Shown in pieces: positions 26,546-36,247 of a stretch of 64,000 nt of DNA; the stretch's first letter is position 1, and each line of letters starts with the position of its first letter. The notes under the pieces were generated by a model. It was not told where the DNA came from. It did no database searches and saw only the letters and a list, made by a program, of their open reading frames with translations. Source of the DNA: Coleofasciculus sp. LEGE 07092 (lineage in GTDB: Bacteria; Cyanobacteriota; Cyanobacteriia; Cyanobacteriales; Coleofasciculaceae); the NCBI RefSeq assembly GCF_015207375.1, contig NZ_JADEWY010000005.1, positions 22,799 through 86,798 of the forward strand. The letters are read 5' to 3'. Made by a program: the position numbers and the translations under genes.

Positions 26546-28252
26546 ATGGCGAATTATTTACTGCCACTTTTGACTGCTTTTGCTGGACGTGTTAAAGCTA
26601 ATTTCGTTCAAAAAACCCACCAGACTGAGGCGATACAGGAGCAGTTTTTGCTGCAACTGCTGCGGGTTCATCAGGATACTGAGTTCGGTCGTCACTACGG
26701 GTTAAGGGATATCAAAACCGTTGACCAATTCCGCGATCGCTTGCCAGTTCTGCCCTACAGCAGCTACGAACCCTACACTCAGCGCATATCTCAGGGGGAG
26801 ACTAATGTTTTAACCCCCGATCCGGTCGTTTACATCAATCTCACTAGCGGTTCGACCGGTCCTCAAAAACTGATTCCTGTCACCAAGGGATTTCAGAATT
26901 CCTTGAGACGGGCGAATTTAACCAGCATCGGCTTTTTAGCCGACGCCTTAAAAAAGAGAGAGAGTAAATTTGGCAAATTGCTGCTCACCAACTCCGCTCA
27001 TACCCTAGGACGCACGCCAGGGGGAATCAATTACGGTCCAGCTAGTGTTGGGGTGCTGCGTATGGGAAAATTTCTCTACAAGCAAGTCTTTGCCCACCCC
27101 TTCGAGACACTGCTACCGGATGATAGCTTAGCCCGTCATTACGTTTGCTTGCTGTTTGCACTGCGCGATCGCACAATGCGGGGGATAATTGCCAATTTTC
27201 CCATGCTACTGCTGCGTACCAGCATCTATTTGGAGCGCTACGCTGAAGACTTCATTCGAGATTTGGAAAAAGGCACCATTGCCTGCTGGCTAGAACTAGA
27301 ACCCACCGTCCTTGCTCAATTGGAGCATCAGTGGTCAGCCGACCCCATTCGCGCCCGTGAACTGAAGGATATTCTAAACCGTGAGGGACGGCTAACTCCC
27401 AAACAGGTTTGGTCTGATTTATCCTTTGTTGCCACTGCACGAGGCGGCACCTCTGATTTTTACTTCGAGCGCTTTCCTGAGTATTTTGGTGATATCCCAG
27501 TATTTGGAGCCGTTTACTCTTCTGCTGAAGCTACCTTTAGTATTTACCCAGATGTTGATACCGATGGTAGCGTTTTGGCAATTGAGAGTGGCTTTTTTGA
27601 GTTTCTGCCTGAAGACCAATGGGACCTAGAATACCCCAAAACTCTCCTACCAACAGAGGTGAAAGTCGGAGAATGCTATCGCTTATTAACGACCAACTAC
27701 AGTGGTTTCTACCGCTACGATATTGGCGATGTGGTAGAAGTTGTAGGATTCTACAACACAGCTCCTTTAATTGTCTTCCGTTACCGTCGCGGTGGTATGA
27801 TGTCTGCGACGAGTGAGAAGACAACTGAGTATCATGCCACTCAGGTAATGCAAGCCCTACAAAAAGAATTTGACGTGGCTCTAGAGGATTTTTGTCTCAC
27901 TTTGTCTGAGAGTGTTGTTTCAACTCGCTATCTAGTGAATATTGAACTGGCTCCGGGTGAAAAACTAGATGATCCGGAAGCATTCCTCGCCAGTTTTGAG
28001 CGCAACCTTCAACAAGCCAATGCCTCCTATGGGGCGAAGCGACCGAGTAATTATATCCCGACACCTCGCCTGCGTATCCTTGCGCCTGGTAGTTTTGCTA
28101 TCCTCCGCCAGCGCCAGATAGAACGGGGAATTCCGGATTCTCAGCTTAAATTTCCTCACACGAGTGAAGATAGGCAGTTTTTGGCGGGTCTAGAGGTGCA
28201 GCAGGAGGTAAGGTTGCCGGAGGATGTGAGCGAACCGACTGTATCGGTTTAG
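26546..28252 (+). CDS. GH3 family (acyl-adenylate-forming) protein
   Basis: 568 residues with the GH3 adenylation signature INLTSGSTGPQKLIPVT, FGAVYSSAEATFSI, and YRYDIGDVVEVVGFYNTAPLIVFRYRRGGM. Plant GH3 enzymes conjugate amino acids to auxin or jasmonate; bacterial members are ANL-superfamily acyl-acid ligases with unknown substrates. The gene stands alone. The start is supported by the conserved N-terminal helix directly after the ATG. Confidence 0.93.
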   Translation: MANYLLPLLTAFAGRVKANFVQKTHQTEAIQEQFLLQLLRVHQDTEFGRHYGLRDIKTVDQFRDRLPVLPYSSYEPYTQRISQGETNVLTPDPVVYINLTSGSTGPQKLIPVTKGFQNSLRRANLTSIGFLADALKKRESKFGKLLLTNSAHTLGRTPGGINYGPASVGVLRMGKFLYKQVFAHPFETLLPDDSLARHYVCLLFALRDRTMRGIIANFPMLLLRTSIYLERYAEDFIRDLEKGTIACWLELEPTVLAQLEHQWSADPIRARELKDILNREGRLTPKQVWSDLSFVATARGGTSDFYFERFPEYFGDIPVFGAVYSSAEATFSIYPDVDTDGSVLAIESGFFEFLPEDQWDLEYPKTLLPTEVKVGECYRLLTTNYSGFYRYDIGDVVEVVGFYNTAPLIVFRYRRGGMMSATSEKTTEYHATQVMQALQKEFDVALEDFCLTLSESVVSTRYLVNIELAPGEKLDDPEAFLASFERNLQQANASYGAKRPSNYIPTPRLRILAPGSFAILRQRQIERGIPDSQLKFPHTSEDRQFLAGLEVQQEVRLPEDVSEPTVSV

Positions 28253-28517
28253 AATATCGTTACCTGGAGGATGAGGGTGAGGTACAAGGGTTGGTGTGAT
28301 GTTCATCCGCTGATGAAATCGAGTAATAACATCAGGGTAATTTTCTACCAAGGTGCGAACTTCTTGCTCTCGCTGGTGCAGAATTTCTTAGAACTGATTA
28401 ATAAGGGTTGCATCATCAACAAGTTACGGTATGTAGTAGGGGCAGAGCCTCTTTAATTATTCTGCAAGATCTGATCTTTGAGAAACCAGTCAGGGGCTAG
28501 TGGAGTCTTAATAATGA

Positions 28518-30047
28518 ATGAAAGGAATCAAACCCTCTGCCCGCCCATTGCCTATCCCTTCGAGATCGAAAATGTTACGACAGTTCCCTAAGGTTCAAGC
28601 CCATCAACTTATGAGTACTAAACGCCTGCGTATCGCCACATCGGGAATCATTACTGCCGCAGCCGCTATTGGTGCTATTACCTTTGACGCGATCGCAACT
28701 GTTGATGGGTTCAGTTTTTCTCTGAAACCTCATGCCGTTTTAGCTCAAGATATTGATGAACAAATCAACATTCGCGTCTATCAACGAGCCAGCCCAGCCG
28801 TAGTTTCGATTGACACGGGAAACAGTACCGGCAGCGGCAGTATCATGACATCGGATGGGATAGTTTTAACCAATGCCCATGTTGTTGCCGGTTATCCTAC
28901 CGTTAATGTGATGTTGGCAGACGGTAGACGGTTAGCGGCAGATGTTATCGCTTTTGGGGATAGCGGTTTGGATTTAGCCGTTTTAAAAATTCGCAGTCAG
29001 AACAATTTACCCACCGTTACCCTTGCGCAGACTTCCGTTCAAGTGGGACAGCGAGCCTTTGCGATTGGCAATCCCTTTGGTCAGTTTCAAGGCACGTTTA
29101 CCGTGGGAATTGTCAGCCGCATCGACCCACAACGAGGTTTAATTCAAACGGATGCTGCCATTAATCCTGGTAATTCTGGAGGACCCCTACTTAATAGTCA
29201 GGGTGAATTGATTGGCGTCAATACCGCTATTTTTGGCAGTCCTAACGGTGGTAATATTGGGATTGGGTTTGCGATCGCCATTGATAAAATTCAACCCTTT
29301 TTAGCCGCTGTACGTGAGGGACGCGCTCCCCGAACAGCCGTGCAGCAAGCCCCCACCCCTAGTGATCGCCGCCCGCAACCCTTAGCCTTAAATGGTGCGG
29401 TGGTGCCTGGTCGATTGGGTCAGGGGAGTAATGTTCTGCCCGTAGACAACAGCTTCTTTGACCTCTATGCTTTTGAAGGAAGGGCAGGTCAGCGAATCCA
29501 AATTGACATGAGCAGTCGGCAAATTGATTCCTATTTGATTTTGCTTGATGTTAATGGTAATGATTTAGCTCAAGATGATGATAGTGGAGGTGGGACTAAC
29601 GCCAAAATCGTTACTACCCTACCCACCAATGGTACTTACCTATTAATTGCTAACTCCTATGAAGCCGGACAAGCTGGAAGTTACAACCTACAGGCGGCGG
29701 CGGCAGGGAGAAGTTCAGTAAGTCGCGATCGCTTTATTTTGCAGCAAGAGGGCATTCTCGATCCCGGTGCGTCCGTACTTCCCTCTGATGGCAGTTTGTT
29801 CAAAGTTCATGCCTTTGAAGGTCGAGCCGGACAGTCAGTAACCCTTGACTTGATTAGTCCTGATTTTGACACCTATTTAGTTGTACTCGATTCTAACGGT
29901 CAGCCGATTGGTGAAAATGATGATATCAGTCAAAACAATTCTAATTCCAACCTCACCGTTACCTTACCTCGTACTGGCGTCTACAATGCGATCGTTAATG
30001 CCTATGATCGGCGCGGGCGGGGTCGGTATCGTTTGACGGTACGGTAA
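28518..30047 (+). CDS. HtrA/trypsin-like serine protease with two PPC-type domains
   Basis: 509 residues in the longest frame; ATGs at 28572 or 28611 are equally likely, the latter giving a signal peptide (MSTKRLRIATSGIITAAAAI..., cleavage near VLAQ). The protease domain has His in LTNAHVVAGY, Asp in SGLDLAVLKI and Ser in INPGNSGGPLLNSQG. There is no PDZ domain. Instead two tandem bacterial pre-peptidase C-type domains follow (each with FxxxAFEGRAGQ and a Dx(Y/T)LxxLD...NDD core). Likely a secreted or periplasmic degradation or processing enzyme. A hairpin follows the stop. Confidence 0.92.
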   Translation: MKGIKPSARPLPIPSRSKMLRQFPKVQAHQLMSTKRLRIATSGIITAAAAIGAITFDAIATVDGFSFSLKPHAVLAQDIDEQINIRVYQRASPAVVSIDTGNSTGSGSIMTSDGIVLTNAHVVAGYPTVNVMLADGRRLAADVIAFGDSGLDLAVLKIRSQNNLPTVTLAQTSVQVGQRAFAIGNPFGQFQGTFTVGIVSRIDPQRGLIQTDAAINPGNSGGPLLNSQGELIGVNTAIFGSPNGGNIGIGFAIAIDKIQPFLAAVREGRAPRTAVQQAPTPSDRRPQPLALNGAVVPGRLGQGSNVLPVDNSFFDLYAFEGRAGQRIQIDMSSRQIDSYLILLDVNGNDLAQDDDSGGGTNAKIVTTLPTNGTYLLIANSYEAGQAGSYNLQAAAAGRSSVSRDRFILQQEGILDPGASVLPSDGSLFKVHAFEGRAGQSVTLDLISPDFDTYLVVLDSNGQPIGENDDISQNNSNSNLTVTLPRTGVYNAIVNAYDRRGRGRYRLTVR

Positions 30048-30069
30048 AAGTCAAAAACTCACCCCCCTA

Positions 30070-30092
30070 ATCCCCCCTTAAAAAAGGGGGAT
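30070..30092 (+). terminator. hairpin after the protease gene
   Basis: ATCCCCC and GGGGGAT flank an A-rich loop, 22 bp after the stop codon. No T-run follows; it may be an extragenic C-rich/G-rich repeat rather than a true terminator. Confidence 0.45.
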
Positions 30093-30135
30093 ATGTCTAT
30101 AGTGCAGCAAAAGTAACTTTAGTATTGAAACCGAT

Positions 30136-30213
30136 ATGGCTGCTTATCGGCGTGAATTAGATGCTGAAGTCTCTGACTCAGAAGACAGTTCCGAGGAGAG
30201 CCAGTCAGTGTGA
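30136..30213 (+). pseudogene. remnant of the 'AYRHEL' antitoxin-like family
   Basis: A 25-codon frame, MAAYRRELDAEVSDSEDSSE..., matching the C-terminal motif MAAYRHELNQE of the protein at 44992-45210 and IEAYRHELDQE at 51301-51633. Nothing of the N-terminal part of the family is present, so it is read as a decayed tail. Confidence 0.5.
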
Positions 30214-30253
30214 GTCGATATAGCATTTTTATTCAGAGTGACAAAAGAGCGAT

Positions 30254-31342
30254 TCAAATCAAGCCCATTTTATCCAAACGCTCAATCGCTTCTCGCTGAG
30301 TTTGGATAAAATGCTGACGATTGGGGACACCATCCACCATCGTGTTTGCTGGATAAACCTGAAATTGGCGGTAGCTGTCGGCATACAGTTCCAAGCGCTG
30401 GCGGGAAAGCAGGTTATTCAATCCCGGACGGCGGCGGTATCGTCGCAAAGCCGCTAAGTCAATCTCAGTAAACGCTGCCATACTTTCTCCTGCCCCTGTT
30501 TCCGTTAATACCAATCCCCGATAATCAATAATCTTAGATCCACCATCTACAGATGCTTCTGGAATGGGAATATTGGCAATCCCTGCGGTATTGGCAGATA
30601 CAATATATGCCATATTTTCGACCGCACGGGCAATCTTAGCTGCTTCTTTAGGCGATCGCAGATTACCATACACTTCTGACGTTGAGTGCAAGAAAATCTC
30701 TGCCCCCCGCAATGCCAAACACCGTGCTACCTCGGGATAGAGGATTTCTTCAGATGCTAGTGCTGCTAAATTACCGATCGCAGTTTTGGCAATGGGAAAT
30801 ACCCCCTCTAAACCATAACAGTCGAGGTATTTGTCCCATACGTCATGAGGAGTAGGGGCAAACATAGAATTAAGCCGTCGATATCGCAACACCATCGCTG
30901 CCGATGGATCGAGAATAAAGCAAGTCTGGAAATACAATTTGGGAAAGTTAGGATCGAGTTCGTAGGCATTTCCCGCCAGAAAGATGTCATGCTTCTGGGC
31001 AATTTCGCCCAATGCCTCGTAGATTGGATCTGCCATATCCAGACAAGCTTTCTCTGCCCAAACCGTCAGCGATTCTCCCATCGGAAAACCCGTCAGGAAG
31101 TATTCCGGCAACACTACTAACTTACAGTCTGACCCGATAAAGGCAATACTTGCAGCAATTTGTTGATCTAAACCCTTGATGGCATTTTGTATGAATGATC
31201 GCGCTTCGGTACTGTCACGCGCTTGATTAACGGCGTGACACTTAACCTGGAGTGCTAGGGCAACGAAGGAATCGATAGCAGTACTCAAGTTAATGAAATG
31301 ATTGAGAAGGGGGAAAGGGAAAATAGTCCCGCGATCTTTCAC
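30254..31342 (-). CDS. nitrilase-superfamily (carbon-nitrogen hydrolase) homologue
   Basis: 362 residues with the nitrilase fold: VVLPEYFLTGFPMGESL (catalytic Glu), VLRYRRLNSMFAPTP, LASEEILYPEVARCLALRGA and YIVSANTAGIANIP. Two of the three catalytic residues differ from the family: the Lys position (YRKxHL) reads Arg in YRRLN, and the nucleophile Cys reads Ser (codon TCT) in LASEEILYPE. It may therefore be a non-hydrolytic binding protein. The true start may be later than 31342, since the first ~35 residues look unconserved. Confidence 0.82.
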   Translation of the reverse strand: MKDRGTIFPFPLLNHFINLSTAIDSFVALALQVKCHAVNQARDSTEARSFIQNAIKGLDQQIAASIAFIGSDCKLVVLPEYFLTGFPMGESLTVWAEKACLDMADPIYEALGEIAQKHDIFLAGNAYELDPNFPKLYFQTCFILDPSAAMVLRYRRLNSMFAPTPHDVWDKYLDCYGLEGVFPIAKTAIGNLAALASEEILYPEVARCLALRGAEIFLHSTSEVYGNLRSPKEAAKIARAVENMAYIVSANTAGIANIPIPEASVDGGSKIIDYRGLVLTETGAGESMAAFTEIDLAALRRYRRRPGLNNLLSRQRLELYADSYRQFQVYPANTMVDGVPNRQHFIQTQREAIERLDKMGLI

Positions 31343-31478
31343 TTGTTTCTTAGAAGACTCTACCTTATCCCTGTAAAAATCGCTAATTTCCTCTATTGCT
31401 CTTGAAGGGCTAGAGGCTAGCTCCTTTGACAGAAGAGGGAGTAAGACTCCTCGGTTTTCCTACTCCCTGTCCCTAGGA

Positions 31479-31757
31479 TTAAATGGCTCCTGCGTTAGTC
31501 AATCCCAAGATAACGCCAGCGCCGATAATATGACCCAAGCTGACTGTCGCCAAGAGTTCGGGCAGACCAAAGCGTTTGAAAATATCTGGCTTGGGAACTG
31601 GTAAATCTGGACCTACCCCACTTTTCTGGATAGCGAAGTAACCGACTGCGATCGCAAACAGGTTACACAAAATCATAACTAGTCCGACCGTAGGCGTCCA
31701 CGCTGGGGTTGGCGGTACGGTGGGTTGGACAGCGGCTAATAAGATTGTGTCAATCAA
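31479..31757 (-). CDS. psaK: photosystem I subunit PsaK
   Basis: 92 residues, two membrane helices: TPTVGLVMILCNLFAIAVGYF and LPELLATVSLGHIIGAGVILG, joined by the charged loop with DLPVPKPDIFKRFGLPE. PsaK is a peripheral antenna subunit of photosystem I involved in energy transfer and state transitions. Upstream, 31758-32016 is AT-rich and carries a CGGCGT/ACGCCG hairpin (31856-31875) in the probable 5' UTR. Confidence 0.95.
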   Translation of the reverse strand: MIDTILLAAVQPTVPPTPAWTPTVGLVMILCNLFAIAVGYFAIQKSGVGPDLPVPKPDIFKRFGLPELLATVSLGHIIGAGVILGLTNAGAI

Positions 31758-32016
31758 GAGATTTTCTCCTTATGTTGATAAACTGATACAGAGCCAACTG
31801 CTACACCGACAAGCGGATATAGCTTGTAACTCACCAGAAAACTGGTTGAAGCCTACGGCGTATTGACTGACGCCGACTCCTCCGTCTCTACCGAAAACTG
31901 ATTTCGGATGCCAGTAGAGGAGAGAATATAAAAAAATAATAAAAAGCTTTAGGTAGAAAAATATCAATTTGTTTTGAATAATTAACAATTTTTACAAAAG
32001 ACTGCCAATTTCAACC

Positions 32017-32646
32017 ATGCGGGTCAAAATTTGCGGCATTACCACACCAGAGCAGGGTAGGGCGATTGCGGAACTAGGCGCAACAGCTTTGGGATTTGTC
32101 TGTGTACCCGCCTCCCCCCGTTACGTCAGTCCCAGTCAAATTCTGGCTGTGATTGAACAGTTGCAGAAATCTGTTGACCGGGTTGGTGTATTTGCCAATA
32201 CTCCTGTTGAGGAAATCTGCAAGATTGTTATCGAAGGGAGTTTAAATGCAGTTCAGCTACATGGTGCTGAACCAATCGAATTTTGCAGACACCTGCGTCA
32301 AGTACTCCCAGAAGTAGAGATTATCAAAGCCCTGAGAGTGAAAACACCAGATTGTTTAAAACTGGCTCAGACTTACACCCCTTGGGTGGACACGCTACTG
32401 TTGGATGCTTACCATCCTAATAGCCTAGGCGGTACTGGCAAAACTATTAACTGGGAAACCCTAGAACAGTTTCATCCTAACCGTCCTTGGTTTCTAGCTG
32501 GTGGCTTGACGCCAGATAATGTCTTAGATGCGCTCAAAGCAGTCCAACCCAGTGGAATTGATTTATCCAGTGGTGTTGAGCGATCGCCAGGTGATAAAGA
32601 TTTAGACAAAGTTGCCTTACTCTTCCAGAAGATAGCATTGCTGTGA
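32017..32646 (+). CDS. trpF: phosphoribosylanthranilate isomerase
   Basis: 209 residues, a TIM barrel of the tryptophan pathway (PRA to CdRP). Seen: [13 protein letters not shown] with the catalytic Cys, VQLHGAE, the catalytic Asp in [30 protein letters not shown] and [16 protein letters not shown]. As commonly in cyanobacteria, it is not in a trp operon. Confidence 0.97.
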   Translation: MRVKICGITTPEQGRAIAELGATALGFVCVPASPRYVSPSQILAVIEQLQKSVDRVGVFANTPVEEICKIVIEGSLNAVQLHGAEPIEFCRHLRQVLPEVEIIKALRVKTPDCLKLAQTYTPWVDTLLLDAYHPNSLGGTGKTINWETLEQFHPNRPWFLAGGLTPDNVLDALKAVQPSGIDLSSGVERSPGDKDLDKVALLFQKIALL

Positions 32647-32764
32647 CTCCTAGCTAAGGGTCTGGTTTTCCCAGTGAGGCTCCCGTTATAACGTGGGAGT
32701 GTTTAACGGGAGAGAACATCACGGAAGGTAGCCAATTCAGGAGTCACAGCTTGGAAGGCAACGA

Positions 32765-33061
32765 CTAACGATGGTAATCTGACCCAGGACGAACTCCCAC
32801 GGTAGGGTCATTAGTAACATAATCCGTAGTACTTACACTAGGTTCTCTGCGCTTTTTACCAGCTAAACCTGCTAATCCTAACAAACCAAGCAAACCTAAC
32901 CAACCCCAGTCGAAGTCATTTTCAGTTTCTACTTCTTCAACTCCATCATAGGTCTCAGGTTCGGCATACTGAGCTTGTGCGGGAGCCGTGAAGGGGGCAA
33001 CTGCTAAAGTAGCTGCCATTACACTAGCTCCAGCCCATTTGGAAAACTTAGAAAGGTTCAT
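32765..33061 (-). CDS. WGxxGxxG family sorted surface protein
   Basis: 98 residues: signal peptide (ASVMAATLAVAPFTAPAQAQ), an acidic stretch (ETYDGVEEVETENDFDWG), then WGWLGLLGLLGLAGLAGKKR, the WGxxGxxG-type glycine/leucine membrane segment followed by basic residues. Such C-terminal motifs are sorting signals in other bacteria; here a further polar tail follows. Function unknown. An AT-rich ribosome site (AAAGGAG-like) precedes the ATG. Confidence 0.8.
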   Translation of the reverse strand: MNLSKFSKWAGASVMAATLAVAPFTAPAQAQYAEPETYDGVEEVETENDFDWGWLGLLGLLGLAGLAGKKRREPSVSTTDYVTNDPTVGVRPGSDYHR

Positions 33062-33383
33062 TACTTTTATCTCCTTTTTTTCAAGGCGATGTTATTACTT
33101 AACTACTTTATTCTTTGTTTATTTAACTTCAATCAATCTTTAGTATGAAGCTTTAAGAAATGGGGATGAGACTGAAGAAGGAGACAATTAGATGAGGTAA
33201 TCTCCCAAAAAGAGGATGGTCAAAAAACCTTTTATCCTAAAGAGACTCGCAGGGGAACTGATAAGGCTTTTTTTGTTAATTATTTACACTCGAGCTTCCC
33301 TAGATTCTCTCCATTGAGAGAAGCGCTTGAGCCTAACCCAAACAAAAGTTGATAAGATTGCAAAAAAAGCGCGGGAGATATCC
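33062..33383. other. divergent intergenic region with a hairpin and T-run
   Basis: Between the WGxxGxxG gene (minus) and the alpha/beta hydrolase gene (plus). A long imperfect hairpin (AAAAAACCTTTTATC with GATAAGGCTTTTTTT, about 33221-33275) reads as a plus-strand terminator although no plus-strand gene ends here. A TAGTAT box near 33142 could start a short RNA. The evidence is weak. Confidence 0.3.
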
Positions 33384-34250
33384 ATGTCTGTACTAGAAGG
33401 AACGTGGCAGCACAAGTACATTGTCAGCAATTGGGTCAAACTGCACTACGTGACCGAAGGGGAAGGTCCGCTGATGCTGATGCTGCATGGATTTCCAGAG
33501 TTTTGGTACTCGTGGCGTCACCAAATTCCGGAATTTGCCAAAAATTATAACGTGGTTGCCCTAGATATGCGCGGCTACAACGAAAGCGACAAACCACAAG
33601 AGCAAACCGCCTATGCAATGAGAGAGCTGATTGCAGATATTGAGGGCGTAATTCGGGCGCTAGGGTATGATCGCTGTATACTTGTGGGTCATGACTGGGG
33701 TGGTGCGATCGCTTGGTGTTTTGCCTACGCTCATCCTGATATGGTAGAGCGGCTGATTGTACTCAATATACCCCATCCTGCTAAGTTTATAGAAGGGTTG
33801 CGAATTCCCCAGCAATTGTTGCGTAGCTGGTATATATTGTTCTTTCAGTTACCCCTATTGCCAGAACTGTCCTTGCAGGTATGGGATTACAGCTTAATTG
33901 ATCGTATCCTTACGGAGATGACAGTTGATAAAAACACCTTCACCCCAGCCGATATAGAAGCCTATAAGGATGCAGCAGCGCGACGGGGGGCATTAACGGC
34001 AATGCTCAACTACTATCGCAATATTGTCAGCGGACTGCTGCAAAAGGAGTGGGGTGTCCTGTCGGTGCCAACGCTGATGATTTGGGGTGAAGAGGACAAA
34101 GCTTTGGAGAAGGAGTTGACTTATGGAACGCAAGCCTATGTCAGTGACTTCCAAATCCGTTATATTCCCAATTGCAGTCATTGGGTGCAACAGGAACAAC
34201 CAGAGTTAGTCAACCAGTATATGCGAGAGTTTCTAGAAAATGGAGAATAG
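33384..34250 (+). CDS. alpha/beta fold hydrolase, epoxide hydrolase-like
   Basis: 288 residues from the ATG at 33384, chosen for its strong ribosome site (GGGAG, 6 nt before); the frame is open further upstream only from a TTG. Seen: oxyanion HGFPEFWYSW, nucleophile elbow GHDWGGAIAW with Asp, acid in LMIWGEEDKALE, and catalytic His in NCSHWVQQEQPE. An Asp nucleophile indicates the epoxide hydrolase/haloalkane dehalogenase branch; the substrate is unknown. Confidence 0.9.
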   Translation: MSVLEGTWQHKYIVSNWVKLHYVTEGEGPLMLMLHGFPEFWYSWRHQIPEFAKNYNVVALDMRGYNESDKPQEQTAYAMRELIADIEGVIRALGYDRCILVGHDWGGAIAWCFAYAHPDMVERLIVLNIPHPAKFIEGLRIPQQLLRSWYILFFQLPLLPELSLQVWDYSLIDRILTEMTVDKNTFTPADIEAYKDAAARRGALTAMLNYYRNIVSGLLQKEWGVLSVPTLMIWGEEDKALEKELTYGTQAYVSDFQIRYIPNCSHWVQQEQPELVNQYMREFLENGE

Positions 34251-34335
34251 AAGATTGAGAGATTCAGTGTTTTGAAAATCTCTGAGCTTTCGAGGACAAC
34301 CCTAAGTTAACCTAATCACTAAACACTCAAAATTG

Positions 34336-34770
34336 ATGAAAGAGCTTGATCTGCAAAAGACTATTAGCCTCCTCAACAGCATCATGGAATTCGAGCTGGC
34401 GGGTGTTGTGCGTTACACCCATTATTCTCTGATGGTGATAGGTCCCAACCGAATTCCAATTGTAAATTTTTTTAAAATGCAGGCAACAGAATCTTTACTC
34501 CATGCTCAACAAGCCGGAGAGATTATTACGGGCTTAGAAGGGCATCCCAGTCAGAAGATTTCACCCATTGAGGAAACTTACCAACATTCAGTGCGGGATA
34601 TTTTGGCAGAAAGCCTCAACCACGAGAAGAAAGCATTAGAACTGTATAAAGAATTACTGGATACTGTTGACAATGCGAGCGTGTATCTAGAAGAATTTGC
34701 CCGTACCCAAATCGGTCAAGAAGAAATGCACAGCCTAGAAATTAAAAAGATGTTGCGCGACTTTGGTTGA
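34336..34770 (+). CDS. ferritin-like (bacterioferritin-type) protein
   Basis: 144 residues, a four-helix di-iron protein: Glu in NSIMEFELAGVVRYTHY, ATESLLHAQQAGEIITGLEG (ExxH), HEKKALELYKELL and QIGQEEMHSLEI (ExxH). It is shorter than E. coli Bfr and the haem-binding Met is not evident. ATG 34336 is preferred over the adjacent TTG. The iron permease gene follows 32 bp downstream, so the pair is probably an iron uptake and storage unit. Confidence 0.85.
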   Translation: MKELDLQKTISLLNSIMEFELAGVVRYTHYSLMVIGPNRIPIVNFFKMQATESLLHAQQAGEIITGLEGHPSQKISPIEETYQHSVRDILAESLNHEKKALELYKELLDTVDNASVYLEEFARTQIGQEEMHSLEIKKMLRDFG

Positions 34771-34802
34771 TTCGTCCTTCGTCTTTAGACTCGCTATAAA
34801 TC

Positions 34803-35747
34803 ATGGATTTTAGTCCTGCTATACCCACTTTTGTTATTACTCTCCGGGAAGGAGTAGAAGCTGCCCTTGTGGTAGGAATTGTACTGGCGTGCCTCCAAAA
34901 AGCCAAAGCCGAACAGCTCAACCCTTGGGTGTATAGCGGTGTGGTGGCGGGAATTGTTGTCAGTGTTTTAGTGGGTATCTTATTTACTTGGGGCATTCAG
35001 GCTTTGAGTGCCACCTATCCCGAGTACGCCCCCGTAATTGAACCCCTTCTAGAGGCAGTGTTTGGTGTTATAGCGATCGCACTGCTCAGTTGGATGCTAA
35101 TTTGGATGACGCAGCAGGCGAAATCGCTCAAAGCTGAAATAGAAGGGAATCTCCAATTAGCGATCGCCCAAGGGACAAAAGCAGGTTGGGGCGTCTTTGG
35201 CTTGATTTTCATTGCCGTTTTGCGAGAAGGTTTTGAAACGGTTGTCTTTATCGTTGCTAAGTTTCAGCAAGGGCTGGTGCCTGCTTTAGGAGCAGTGGCT
35301 GGCATCATCGGAGCTGTCGTCGTTGGTTTTCTCCTATTCAAGTGGGGCGTCAAGATTAATATCCGCCAGTTTTTCCAAGTGATGGGCGTCTTATTACTCC
35401 TGATTGTGGCGGGTTTAGTCGTGGGAGTCTTAGCTCATTTTGATCAAGCTGCTGCTGCTTTGGCGCAGATAAACCCTCAGTCACAACCTTTGTGCTTCTA
35501 CTATGATCACTTGGCAGAAGAGCATTCCTGCTTCTTGGGAGCAAGGGTTTGGGATACTAGCGGTATTTTACCCGACAATAAATTTCCCGGTTTAGTACTT
35601 AAAGCGTTATTTGGCTATCGAGCCAAAATCTATTTACTGCAAGCGGTGAGTTACTTGCTATTTTTGTTTGCGATCGGCAGCATTTATTTCCGCAGCTTAA
35701 GTGTACCAACCAGGGAACCCGTGAACAGCGATCGGGCAGTACAATAA
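34803..35747 (+). CDS. FTR1 family iron permease
   Basis: 314 residues with seven or so membrane helices and both FTR1 iron motifs, REGxE in TLREGVEAALVVG and in VLREGFETVVFIV. A Cys-containing loop (QPLCFYYDHLAEEHSCFLG) precedes the last helix. FTR1/EfeU proteins import iron across the inner membrane; no EfeO/EfeB partner is adjacent, but a ferritin-like gene is directly upstream. Confidence 0.92.
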   Translation: MDFSPAIPTFVITLREGVEAALVVGIVLACLQKAKAEQLNPWVYSGVVAGIVVSVLVGILFTWGIQALSATYPEYAPVIEPLLEAVFGVIAIALLSWMLIWMTQQAKSLKAEIEGNLQLAIAQGTKAGWGVFGLIFIAVLREGFETVVFIVAKFQQGLVPALGAVAGIIGAVVVGFLLFKWGVKINIRQFFQVMGVLLLLIVAGLVVGVLAHFDQAAAALAQINPQSQPLCFYYDHLAEEHSCFLGARVWDTSGILPDNKFPGLVLKALFGYRAKIYLLQAVSYLLFLFAIGSIYFRSLSVPTREPVNSDRAVQ

Positions 35748-36053
35748 CTAACGAGGCTCCTGTCTTAGTTCTTCACTAAGGTCACGGATCGTATTTTCAT
35801 GGTTTTTTGCCATTACCGCAGCCGCATTACTCGCTTGTGTTGCACGCCGAGACGCCACAACAGCTTCCCTAGCCGTTTGGGTGAGTTCGGTAATGGCGAT
35901 CGCTTGTTCAGTTAATACACCAACAAACTGCTGAATCATTTGCTGCTGCTCCTGTGCTGCCTGAGCTTGCCGTTCTACAGTCTCAGCAAGCTGTTCGACT
36001 ACTGCTAACAGGCGCTCTAGACGCTCTTCAGTTGGGTCTAGTGGCAAGGTCAT
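35748..36053 (-). CDS. coiled-coil hypothetical protein
   Basis: 101 residues, almost entirely helical and Gln/Glu/Ala-rich (ERLLAVVEQLAETVERQAQ, AQEQQQMIQQFVG), with heptad-like spacing of hydrophobic residues. It ends on the base next to the FTR1 stop, convergently. No known domain; similar short coiled-coil proteins are frequent in cyanobacteria. Confidence 0.6.
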   Translation of the reverse strand: MTLPLDPTEERLERLLAVVEQLAETVERQAQAAQEQQQMIQQFVGVLTEQAIAITELTQTAREAVVASRRATQASNAAAVMAKNHENTIRDLSEELRQEPR

Positions 36054-36247
36054 TGTGTTGCTCGTGTAGTTATCTAGACTCTACCACTGAGAGTCATCAG
36101 CAAAAACAACGAATAATAACAACACTTTGACTTCACTGCCAACAAGACCGCTTACAACATCTTTCCGTGAATGCTCCAGCGCTTCACCCTGACTAAAGTC
36201 TAGAAATCACATGACGTTTAGGCTTTGCTATCACTTGATGCTGACCC

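Noticed and set aside
28271..28456. 61-codon frame after the GH3 gene, and a minus-strand frame with protein-like wording (TLVENYPDVITRFHQR)
   Set aside because: The plus frame has no support. The minus frame is interrupted by stops and matches no family I know; at most a relic.
31981..31998. Possible HLR1 box (TTTACAAA half-site) between psaK and trpF
   Set aside because: Only one half matches; the other (ATTAACAA) departs from the consensus and orientation favours trpF rather than psaK.
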